From Tetracentron sinense (taxonomy: Eukaryota > Streptophyta > Magnoliopsida > Trochodendrales > Trochodendraceae), in NCBI GenBank assembly GCA_015143295.1, contig CM026552.1, positions 60,878,944 to 60,942,943 on the forward strand: a stretch of DNA of 64,000 nt, in the 5' to 3' direction. The position numbers and the translations under genes were made by a program. Within the stretch, counting starts at the first letter, position 1. Each line of letters begins with the position of its first letter. Shown here in pieces: positions 9,217 to 18,224 of this stretch. Under the pieces are notes generated by a model. The model ran no database searches and was not told where the DNA came from. It saw nothing but the letters and a program-made list of their open reading frames with translations.

Positions 9217-11730
9217 AATTTTAAAAAGATTAAAACCATGACTAATCTTGGATTAATTTCTGATACCATGAGTAATAAACCAAAAAAGTGTATCGCTTGC
9301 AGTAAATGCAAGATCACCAGATCTTCATTTCAAGGAGTTCAAAGATCAACCAAAGTCATAGAACTCATTCACTCAGACATTTATGAAATGACTGATGTTC
9401 AGTCGAGAGGAGGAAAGCAATACTTTATTACATTCATTGATGGCGCTTCGCGGTTCACGTATGTCTTTTTGATTCGTACTAAGGATGAAGCATTTGAGAA
9501 ATTCAAAGTATTCAAAACCGAGGTTGAAAATCAACGTGAAGACAAGATCAAGATCCTTCGATCAGATCGAGGTGGCGAATACTTTGATGTTGAATTTACC
9601 AAGTTTTGTAAAGCTAGTGGAATCCAGCATGAGACTTCTGCTCCGTATACACTGCAACAAAATGGGATCGCAGAGCGAAAGAATAGAACTCTAATAGAAA
9701 TGGTAAACACAATGTTAACTAGTTCTGGTCTCCTAGCCAACTTATGGGGAGAGGCATTGCTCTCGATATGCCATATTTTGAATAGAGTTCCTCAAAGAAA
9801 TTCTCAGGATATTCCATATCAAATATGGAAAGGAAGGAAGCCGAATCTGAAGTATCTCAGAGTTTAGGGTTGTTTAGCGCAAATAAGGCTCCCAAATTTG
9901 AAAAATCCAAAGATAGGAACCCAAGGTACTAATTGCATCCTTATTGGTTATTCATTGTCAAGCAAGGCTTATAGGTTCCTCAACTTAGAGACACCATCAC
10001 CGCATTTGATTGTGGAATCAATCAATGCAGATTGCTTTGAGCAAATCTTCTCGATGAAGAAAAGTTTGGATTTAGTGGGGGTTCAGCCTGAGTCAAGCAA
10101 CAAACGAAAGGAACCAGAAGTTCCTGAAGAGATTGAGCCTAGGAGGAGTTCAAGAACTAGAATTCCGAAGGACTTTAGTCCAGACTTTGTGTACTTAATC
10201 GAGAAAGATCCATTCAACTATGCTGAGGCGATTTCATCTAATGACATTGTGTCTTGGAAGGAAGCAGTTGATGACAAAATACACTCTATCATTTCCAACA
10301 ACACTTGGACTCTTGCGGATCTTACCCCATGCAGCAAACCAATAGGTTGAAAATGGATTTTTAAAAAGAAGCTCAAACTAGATGGTACCATCGACAAATT
10401 CAAAGCAAGGCTAGTAGCTAAGGGATTCAGATAGAGAATAGGATTCGATTACTTTGATACCTATGCCCCTGTAGCTAGGCACACCACCATTAGGCTCCTA
10501 ATTTCTTTGGCTGCAATCAAGGACCTTATTATCCATCAGATGGATGTCAAGACTATTTTTCTGAATGGAGAACTTGAGGAGGAGATTTATATGGATCAGT
10601 CAGAAGGTTTCATTCTTGCAAAGAATGACCAGAAAGTTTGTAAACTGTTGAAGTCACTTTACGGCCTCAAGCAAGCTCCAAAGCAGTGGCATGACAAGTT
10701 CAGGAGGATTCTCCTCGTTGAAGGCTTCTAGGTTAATGGTGGAGATATTTGCGTGTATAGCAAATTCGATGGAGACTCTGGAGTTATCATATGTCTTTAT
10801 GTGAATGATATGCTGATTTTTGGAACGGATTTGGAATATGTTGTTAACACTAAGATGTTCCTATCATCCAATTTTGATATGAAAGATTTAGGCGAAGCTG
10901 ATGTTATCTTGAGGATCAAGATTACATGAAGCAGTCAAGAAATAATACTTTCACAATCGAGCTACATTGAGAAATTTCTGAAAAGATTCAACTACTTCGA
11001 TAGCTCTCCTGCACCTACTCCAGTAGACTCTAGCCTTAAAATGGTTAAGAACCAAGGTAGAAGTGTTTCTCAGTTAGAATATTCCCAAGCAATAAGCAGT
11101 CTCATGTATGTCATGTACTGCATAAGGCTGGACATTGCCCAGGCAATAGGAATGCTGAGTAGATACACTAGTAATCCAAGTGATGTGCACTGGAAGGCAC
11201 TGAAACAAGTCATGAGATACCTTAAGGGTAATGTATCATATGGATTACATTATGGAAAGATTCTAGATGTACTTAAAGGGTATAGCGATGCAACGTGGAA
11301 CTCATGTCCGAACAAGTCCACTTCAGTGTCAGCCTGGATTTTCACGATAAGAGGAGGAGCGATCTCCTGGAAATCAAAGAAGCAGGCATGTATAACTCAT
11401 TCCACTATAGAATCGGTGTTTATTGCTCCCTCGACAGCAGGAGAGGAGGCTGAGTGGATTAAGAGTGTATTGGTAGACGTATCAATATAGGGCACACATG
11501 TTTCAGCTATCACAATTTATTATGATAATCAGGCGGTCATGCTGAAGGCATTTAGTGAGAACTATAATGGTAAGTCTAGACAAATACGTCTAAAGCACAA
11601 TCATGTGCGAGGCCTAATAACTGACGCTAAGATTGTCGTTCAGTATGTTAAGTCAAATGACAACTTAGTAGATCCTTTATCCAAGGGACTTGGCACAGAC
11701 CTTTTTTTAATATTAGGTTTTAGTCCCTAG
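9217..11730 (+). pseudogene. Element B pol: integrase, RT, RNase H
   Basis: The integrase zinc motif region has CIACSKCK. The core follows with HSDIYEMTDV, YFITFIDGASRFTYVF, LRSDRGGEYF and the QQNGIAERKNRTL glutamate block (about 9240-9870). After a stop at 9865 the frame continues to the RT: KWIFKKKLK, MDVKTIFLNGELEEEIYM (10540-10590), KSLYGLKQAPKQW, and CLYVNDMLIFG where the canonical YVDD reads YVND. RNase H (11041-11730) shows YSQAISSLMYVMY, AIGMLSRY, CIRLDIAQA and QYVKSNDNLVDPLSKGL. Stops near 9865, 10350, 10432, 10729, 10929 and 11490 make it inactive. Confidence 0.88.
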
Positions 11731-12145
11731 TATTCTTGATCTTGTGCTTTTTGGGTGGCCACTTTTCTCATCATAGTGGAGGAGGTCTATCGAACCATTG
11801 ATCTTGCTTAAGAGATCCAATGGGGTGTTATAGTCCATTTGATCAAGACGATCATCCAAACGAATAGTCTTTGGTGGGGCTCTTGGGTTTCCACCAAAGG
11901 GTATAACTATTCATTGAACCTACAGATCCATTGTATAGGGGCTTGGACACAAGGCCCAAGACCAAAGGATTCATGTCCATCAATAAATGCCTTGCCTCTT
12001 TGCACCTCTATATAAGAGGTTGTCTAGAGACTTGGAGAGGGAAGAACGTACAGGAGACCAAAAAGGTAAAAAGCAAGGGTGCAAGAAAGGTGTAATCCCC
12101 TCCTTTGTTCATCCAAGTATCTTCCTACAAAAATGAGATACTTGT
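11731..12145 (+). repeat. Probable start of the copia B 3' LTR
   Basis: Non-coding sequence follows the pol end. It contains a purine-rich GTGGAGGAGG (near 11777) that could be the PPT and a TATA-like CTATATAAGAGG near 12008. It ends in CTTGT, the target duplication of solo LTR S2. A matching 5' LTR was not identified, so the LTR assignment is inferred from position. Confidence 0.45.
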
Positions 12146-12646
12146 TGTAGAGACCCGAATCTTTTTCATGTTTTTATTACAAGTATTAGGGGTATTATAG
12201 TCCTTGTGATGTTTTATTGTTTATGTATTTATATCTAATTGGTATAGTGTGATTAAGGCTTAGTCAAACTTGTAAGCGGAAGGATGTCATAACACACCCT
12301 AAACTTTAAGAAGCTCCAGTTTTGGCACCGTTTATTAGAATTGAGTGATTCTTAAACCATTAGAAAGGTATTGGAACCCTCTTCGAGGTTCATGTTTAAT
12401 TTTTTTCCATAATTTTAGTCTAAGCTAAGTCAAAAGTGGGTTTTCCGTTGTTTTATCTAATGGAATTGCAGATCAGTCAACTTTGGGGACAATTTGGTCC
12501 ATAAATAAAGGAGAATTTGGAAATTCTAAAATGCTAAAAATGTTTCTTTTCGGAAGACAAATCCAACGCAAGTTGAATCGTCGAAATCCGACGAACGAGT
12601 CAAAAGTTATGGCCAAAACAGTATAATGGGTCAAGAATCTGCAAAG

Positions 12647-12848
12647 CACCGATCGCTAGAGATCGATCGGTTCACAACCGATCGCTCGGTCAGAAGTAGT
12701 GATCGATAGGTCCAAAACCGATCGATCGGTATCTATCGACTGGTCCAAAATTTTGTATGGGAAAAATTTCTAGAGAGTGTGTTTTTGACCGAGAGCTCGG
12801 TCAAGAGCACCAGTCGATCGGTAGGCTACCGATCGCTCAGTCTTTCGT
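12647..12848 (+). promoter_or_regulatory. Palindrome array in S2 promoter region
   Basis: Several copies of ACCGATCG(A/C)TCGGT and half versions lie between conserved blocks at 12565-12622 and 12861-12888. A TATA box follows at 12906. The array is unrelated in length and order to those in the other LTRs, but occupies the same slot. Confidence 0.65.
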
Positions 12849-12905
12849 GTTTTTGCAGAATTTCAGTAAGGGCTTTTTGGTCTTTTGGTTCTCAGACCTT
12901 GGGGC

Positions 12906-12913
12906 TATAAATA
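12906..12913 (+). promoter_or_regulatory. TATA box of S2
   Basis: TATAAATA in the context GGGGCTATAAATAGGG, about 60 bases after the palindrome array, as expected for an LTR core promoter. Confidence 0.7.
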
Positions 12914-13734
12914 GGGATCCTATTTTGGGGTATTAGAATACTCTACCTATTTCTAACCTAATTTGGCAAAAAGGGAGAGAAAACCTAGGGTGTTGAGAGA
13001 AAGATTTCTTGGGGAAGAAGGAGATAGCTTGGATATTGCAAGGAGAGCTTGGAAAGCTTCCCCAAATCACCTCGGGAGCATTTTGAATCCAAGGGAAGGA
13101 TTCCTAAGGTCGATATACTATCCTAATCAACTCTATTTTAATGTTTTGTGAATGTTAATATGATAGGAATGATAGAATAGAGATTAGATGCATTTTTCCC
13201 AAATTTTCTATGAAGTAAGCTAAGTATGGATGGAAATGTGGATTAGAATGTGGATAGAATGTATGGAGGATGGGATTAATATGTGGATGTGGACGATATT
13301 TGGATTGTATAGATGGTTTATGGCTTGATGGAATGTTGGAAATGTAGAAGGGCAATGGATTCATAATATGCGTACCCAAGGTGTTTGTGAAAATGCTTGA
13401 GAGGATAAATGCTATCATACTCTTATGAAACGGTGGTAAATTGATTATGAATTGTGACATGAATTATGATAAGATATGTATATGTGATTGTTCGTTAAGT
13501 ATGTCTAATTACTTGCATGGAAATTGATAGTCGGGAAGGTAAGAACTTCGAGGAACATCCCTCAAACTGGGAATTCTCTAATTATTTGGTATGGGACAGT
13601 ATAATGGAGTTTCCATATTGGGAGATCAGAATCTAAGCAATTACCAACTCGAATGTTAATTTCGACACTTAAGCACATATGCACGTGTATGTTAAGATAA
13701 GAGTCTCACAAGTTACACATGTGGACCACAAGCA

Positions 13735-13925
13735 TGAGCATGGCATACGTATGACATTCTGAATAAGCATAAGCATGGCATGGTCCGTATCTGCCAAGAA
13801 TGGCATGTCAATTACATTTGATTCATAGGCATGGTCTGTATCTGCCAAGAACGACATATCAACCATTTGATTCTTAGACATGGTCCGTATCCACCAAGAA
13901 CGACATGTCACATCATTGTATGATC
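13735..13925 (+). repeat. About 55-bp tandem repeats in S2 (variable slot 2)
   Basis: Three imperfect copies of a unit containing GCATGGTCCGTATCTGCCAAG and AACGACATGTCA. They lie between the putative leader donor (13109) and acceptor (14196), in the slot where the other LTRs have different repeat units. Confidence 0.7.
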
Positions 13926-14412
13926 TGAATAAGTGCATAAGCATAAGCATCTCACAAGCATGTGGTCTCATAAGCATAAGCAGCTCATTAGTATATTGTC
14001 TTCTAAGTCTAAGATTCTCACAAGTTCACGTGTCAAGGTGATGATATCATGTATATGCACACACGTTCTTCCGTACTCTGATTATGTTATTATGCTATTG
14101 GATATGTTTTTACCCAAGTGCAGGTATATTATGTTGTTGGTTGGATTTTATATACACCGAGTACTTTTGAACTCAGCCGGACTTTTGTCTTGGCAGGTTT
14201 TGTAGCACCCCAGACTTTTCCATCTTTAAATGAATAGGCATTTCGTAGCTAATTGGCCTTCCTCATAGTCTAATTAATAAATAAGAGAGAAATCGGAAAT
14301 TCCGAAACGTCAAAAATGTGCGTTTTCGAAAGACAAACCCAACGCAAGTTGAATCGTCGAAATCCGACGAGCGAGTCAAAAGATATGGTCAAAACAGTCC
14401 AGACATACAGAG

Positions 14413-14603
14413 CACCGATCGCTCGGTCCAGTCAGCGATCGATCGGTCCATAACCGATCGATCCGTAGCTATCGCACGGTCAGAAATTTTGTATGGGGAA
14501 ATTTTCCAGAGAGTGAGTTTTTGACCGGTCGATCGGTCAGTAACACCGATCGCTCGGTAGGCAACCGATCGATCGGTCATAACCACCGATCGCTCAGTCC
14601 CCG
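14413..14603 (+). promoter_or_regulatory. Palindrome array in T1 5' LTR
   Basis: Contains the perfect 14-bp palindrome ACCGATCGATCGGT at 14564-14577 and several variants (ACCGATCGCTCGGT, GACCGGTCGATCGGTC). It lies in U3 between conserved blocks. The copy in the 3' LTR is 34 bases shorter, so the array changes length quickly. Confidence 0.7.
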
Positions 14604-14959
14604 TGTTTTGCAGAAATTTCAGTAAGGGCTTTTTCGTCTTTTGGGCGTTAAACCCTTACCCATAAGGGTTTGCTCGACCCTTTGAGGCCTCACTTACAAC
14701 ATTTGAGGGATTTTGAGAGATAGAGAGAGGAGAGGAGAAAGCTCTAACCTAGGGTTTGGTATTAAGGAAGAAATCAAAAGGGTGGACCATCCTTGGTCGT
14801 CCTCAAACTTGGATTTGCTTCAAGTTCAAGGCTCAAGCTCGTGTGGGAGCCACTCTCCAAGCTAGGGCAGCCATCTCACGTACGTGTTGAAAGGGGTTTC
14901 TTCCCCAACTCGAGTCTTCCTCAATCAAGTTTCCCGCCAAGGATCAAGCCTTGAGCAAG

Positions 14960-16116
14960 GTTAGTACACCCTACTAACTTTCCCTAGCAATAACCTAGGT
15001 TTTCTAGTGTAAATGGTGATTCTATATATATTGCTTTTCCTTCCCTATGCATTGTATTATCTCAACAAATATAAACAAGATAAGGGAAATGGAATGAATG
15101 TGTGGATGGGAGATTGGATGTGGCGATTGGATGCCGAATGTGATGTATGATGTGTGGGTTGTGGATTGGAAAATGGAGGATGGGCATAGTACAAATAACA
15201 AACTTACCATTGTGTGATTGAATGGAAAATATGCATTTAAAAGAAGGAAATAAACTACTAAGGAATAATGTATGAAAGTGTTTGACAAAATACCTAAACT
15301 ATGAATAAATGATCTCAATGAAGAATATAGAAATGGGTTTTATGCATGCGTTCTTATAAATGATAAATTGATCAAATGTTATGCAAACTACTTATGTTAC
15401 CTATGTTCATATCATGAATTGAATTGTAATGTCATATTTTGGTTATTCCCATTATCATGATTGTCACTATGGACACGTACAGGAGCACGCATGATAGCAT
15501 GAACCGAGATTTCAAGAGCATGTGCATATAATAAACAACAAGAAAATATTGCATGTCAAGGAGGTTGGTAGCCCAAGGAGGATTCGGGTGCTAACCTCTG
15601 GCTCACAAGATAACCTTTAAAACACCTATTGTCAAGGAGGTTGGTAGCCCAGGGACATTCGGGTACTAGCCTCTGGCTCACAAGAAAACTAAACAAGAAG
15701 TAAAAATCACCTATTGTCAAGGAGGTTGGTAGCCCAGGGACATTCGGGTACTAACCTCTGGCTCACAAGAAAACCCTGCAGCCCAGGGAGATTCGGGTGC
15801 TAGCCTCTAGCTCACAAGTTACAAGATGGAGGTTCACAAGATGATGATCATGCATTCATGCATGCACGCATACATGATTTCTACGAGGCATACCGGGACA
15901 TGACAGGGGTTTTCAAGCATGAGTTTTATCGGCGTTTTCGCATTCATGTACGCACGTCAGGATGCTTGTATTGTGTCATGCCCTATACTGTTTCTTTGCG
16001 ATGTTTCTATTACTGCTTGTATAATATTACGATTGTGTGTTTTATTATTGTTATGGTCTGCTAGTAGCTTGTACTCGCTGAGTATTCCATGCTCAGCAGT
16101 ACTTTCATGTCGGCAG
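14960..16116 (+). other. Putative 5' leader intron in T1 LTR
   Basis: The donor CAAG/GTTAGT at 14960 and the acceptor TCGGCAG/GT at 16116 have counterparts in S1, S2, S3 and S5. All have AAG/GT followed by a TAC-containing stretch, and a (C/T)AG/GT acceptor just before the PWVEEEY frame. Predicted lengths are 746-1157 nt (longer in S3 because of S4). The tandem-repeat slot lies inside. If spliced, the micro-ORF ATG would be removed, so splicing and micro-ORF translation would be alternatives. Confidence 0.35.
15551..15830 (+). repeat. 55-bp tandem repeats in T1 5' LTR
   Basis: Three full units and one partial unit of TCAAGGAGGTTGGTAGCCCA..TTCGGGTGCTAACCTC..GGCTCACAAG. The 3' LTR has five (22982-23335), because a 101-base segment is missing here. 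Confidence 0.9.
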
Positions 16117-16247
16117 GTACTGAGGGAGCCCTCGACCCGGAGCCTTGGGTCGAGGAAGAGTATATAGAGGAGAGAGAGCCGACTATTCCATTACAGTCTC
16201 AGGCGGACCGAGACCTCGATGCGTGGCCATACCTCGACTACTGTTGA
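16107..16247 (+). CDS. LTR micro-ORF (PWVEEEY type), T1 5' LTR
   Basis: The 46-codon frame starts at ATG 16107 with MSAGTEGALDPEPWVEEEYI, continues as an acidic, then mixed tail, and ends in LDYC before TGA. The same frame, with MSxG start and PWVEEEY core, exists in S3 and S5, and without a start codon in S1 and S2. Codons for V, E and Y in the core differ between copies while the amino acids stay, which points to selection on a peptide. The reading frame upstream of the ATG is not conserved between copies, which supports this start. In a full-length transcript it would lie in the leader of gag. No known domain was recognised and the function is unknown. Confidence 0.5.
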   Translation: MSAGTEGALDPEPWVEEEYIEEREPTIPLQSQADRDLDAWPYLDYC

Positions 16248-16535
16248 GGGGAGAGTATGAGAGGGTCTTGTGTATTTTGATATTTTGATAGGTGGGCTTG
16301 TCCACCTTAGACTTAGACATGTCTTGTATTTATGTTAACTTGGAATACTATTTTGGATCATCAGAGGAAATGAAAATTTGTTTACGCTTCCGCATATATG
16401 ATAGCTTCCGCGCTCTGATTATCGTTGTTAGTACTGTATTTTTATCTTGTGCATTACAGGATGGTTTGATAGGTACGCGGTGTGACACCTAAAATATCCC
16501 TAAACTCCTAGGGGGTATTTCGGGGTGTTACAGAG

Positions 16536-16549
16536 TGGTATCAGAGCTC
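16536..16549 (+). promoter_or_regulatory. T1 primer-binding site (initiator tRNA-Met)
   Basis: TGGTATCAGAGCTC begins three bases after the 5' LTR end. It is complementary to the 3' end of plant initiator tRNA-Met and primes minus-strand DNA synthesis. Confidence 0.9.
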
Positions 16550-16854
16550 TAGGCATTAGAGTCCCTAGGGTCGCATATTACTAGAGACCATGATTGAACA
16601 AGGCATTAGTTGTATTCCAAGTATGGACTAACAAGTTAGTCCTAGTCAAAATAGGTTGAATCTCAACCAAACTTAGAGTCCTACGCTAGGAACACGGATT
16701 GTATGGATGATGTTGTGTTTTATACCATATGTGCATTAATTGTGTTGTGCTTATTAAATATGCTTGATGAATATGTATTGAGTGAATTGCAAAATTTGTA
16801 CTAAATGCGTATCCAAGTTAGACTCACGTTGTATTGTCGTTCTCAGGAGAAATC

Positions 16855-18107
16855 ATGAGACGCAATACCCGGGGTCGCGGGTACAACACGAGGGGTAATG
16901 GAGGTGATGCTCCATCGGGTGATGATCAACCCGACTTTGCCCAAGCATTCGCATCCATAGCCGAGACTTTGGCTATGTTGGCGGCAAGGCAACCGGCCAC
17001 TCCGCCTAATGCGGCACTTATACCGGCTCCTCCTAACCGAGCCCAAGCCGGGATAGAAGCTTTTCGGAGGATGAGGCCTCCAACTTTTTGTGGAAGCATT
17101 GATCCACTTGTTGCCGAGGGTTGGATCCGGCAACTTGAGAAGATATTCTCGGTATTAGCACCTACTGAAGTGGAAAGGGTCACATGGGCCGCCTTCATGC
17201 TTGAAGGTGAGGCCGATAATTGGTGGAAGTCTGCACTTCGGACCCGAGAGTTGACCCGGCAAGGTCAAGATTGGACTTGGGAGGAATTCTTGGAGGTTTT
17301 CAACAAGAAGTACTTTCCGGTTGGGATGAAAGAAAAGATGGAAGTCGAATTCATTACCTTGGAGCAAGGTAATATGTCCGTAGCGGCTTATGAAGCCAAA
17401 TTTTCGGAGCTATCTCGATTTGCTCCACACATGATAGCGACCGAGGCTATGAAGGCCCAGAAATTCGAGAGGGGGTTGAAGGCCTATCTCAAGGACCGAG
17501 TCTCGATGTTTAGACATGAGACATATTCCGAAGTTGTTGATAAAGCACTATTGGCCGAGTCAAACTCCGAGGAGTTCTTCAAAAGGAGAGGAATGGAAAA
17601 AGGACGGTCGAGTAGGTCAGGGGAGAAAAGAGCAAGACGAGTTTGTATCAGTCCGCAGGGCCGGCTCAGTCACAGAGGATGTATTCAGCACCACAGGCTC
17701 CCCGCTCTTTTGCTCCACCGGCCTTTCGCCCGGCTACCTCATATGCTCCTCGCCCCGCAGTTACTCAGGCTACGGGATATGCTCTTTCCTCCTATTTGCA
17801 TGATGTTTGCACTCTTTGTGGGAGGAGGCATCCAGCGAGAGAATGCCGGAGAGTTTCAGGAAGTTGCTTCCATTGTGGTGACCAAGGCCACATGGTCAGA
17901 GATTGTCCCCGGCGTCAATTGCCAACTCAGTCTTCAGGGAGCAGGCCCCCGATTAGGCAGACATCTCAGCCTAGCTCTTCTCAGGCTTCGAGGGCCTCAC
18001 AGTCTACCCGGCCTCCTCGCCCAGCCACACAAGGCCGAGTCTTTGCCTTATCCGAGAGAGACGCACGTGCATCCGACGATGTCGTGCAAGGTACGCAAGA
18101 ATTTTGA
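16855..18107 (+). pseudogene. T1 gag, one frameshift
   Basis: The first ATG in frame is at 16855 (MRRNTRGRGYNTRG). The retrotransposon gag domain runs from RRMRPPTFCGSIDP through ADNWWKSALR and the FNKKYFPVGMKEKM block to EKFxRGLKAYLKDRV-like sequence (about residues 65-235). Near 17620-17630, in a GAGAAAAGAGC stretch, the frame shifts to the one carrying the CCHC knuckle CFHCGDQGHMVRDC (17868-17909) and the end DDVVQ. Thus capsid and nucleocapsid are out of frame by a single-base event. Whether this is a true mutation or a sequence error cannot be told here. The unspliced frame ends at TGA 18105-18107. Confidence 0.85.
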
Positions 18108-18224
18108 GTTTAGGTTGTATAAAATTTCTATGGTTTGTTATGCGGTTATTTATACTAAGGGTTACCTATGTATGATGCTTGTTACTATTTGAAATCTACT
18201 GATATTAGTTACTTAATCGCACAG
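18091..18224 (+). other. Putative intron between gag and protease of T1
   Basis: The 134-nt stretch begins GTACGC after GTGCAAG and ends CGCACAG. A CTGAT branch-point-like motif (18199-18203) lies about 22 nt before the acceptor. Removal joins DDVVQ to V-A-L-L-V-N-E-C-L and the protease in frame. Retention ends gag at 18107, and the pol frame has a TAG at 18206 inside the stretch. Element A has the same borders at 298 and 434. This would make Gag from unspliced and Gag-Pol from spliced RNA. Confidence 0.65.

Larger units (their letters stand above)
5300..11730 (+). mobile_element. Element B: decayed Ty1/copia retrotransposon
   Basis: Copia order gag-PR-INT-RT-RNase H can be followed on the plus strand in three blocks: 5300-6056, 7946-8524 and about 9217-11730. 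They are separated by solo LTR S1 and a LINE fragment. Frames are broken by several stops and shifts, so it is inactive. The ends are not resolved. A TATA-containing stretch with CTATATAAGAGG near 12008 suggests that a 3' LTR follows, itself interrupted by S2 at 12146. Confidence 0.9.
14201..16532 (+). repeat. T1 5' LTR
   Basis: The 2,332-bp LTR runs TGTAGCACCCC..GGGGTGTTACA. It carries the block AACGCAAGTTGAATCGTCG (14341), a palindrome array (14413-14603), the block TTTCAGTAAGGGCTTTTT (14617), a putative leader donor CAAG/GTTAGT (14960), 55-bp tandem repeats (15551-15830), the micro-ORF (16107-16247) and the 3' end. There is no perfect TATAAA downstream of the array. Compared with the 3' LTR it has 34 extra bases in the palindrome array and lacks 101 bases of the tandem repeats. 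Confidence 0.95.

Noticed and set aside
12963..13151. 62-codon frame after the S2 promoter
   Set aside because: It begins with TTG, has no ATG, and its end is in non-coding sequence. A stop at 13105-13107 blocks joining to the micro-ORF frame through the candidate donor.
15022..15318. 98-codon minus-strand frame in both T1 LTRs
   Set aside because: It is identical in the two LTRs only because the LTRs are. It is not found in the other LTR families, unlike the PWVEEEY frame.
15551..15830. CRISPR-like direct repeats
   Set aside because: Units of 55 bp with irregular, short spacers inside an LTR of a plant retrotransposon; these are LTR tandem repeats.
15858..16167. Overlapping plus-strand frames in T1 LTR upstream of the micro-ORF
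   Set aside because: Not conserved in S2, S3 or S5, and composition is that of non-coding LTR.
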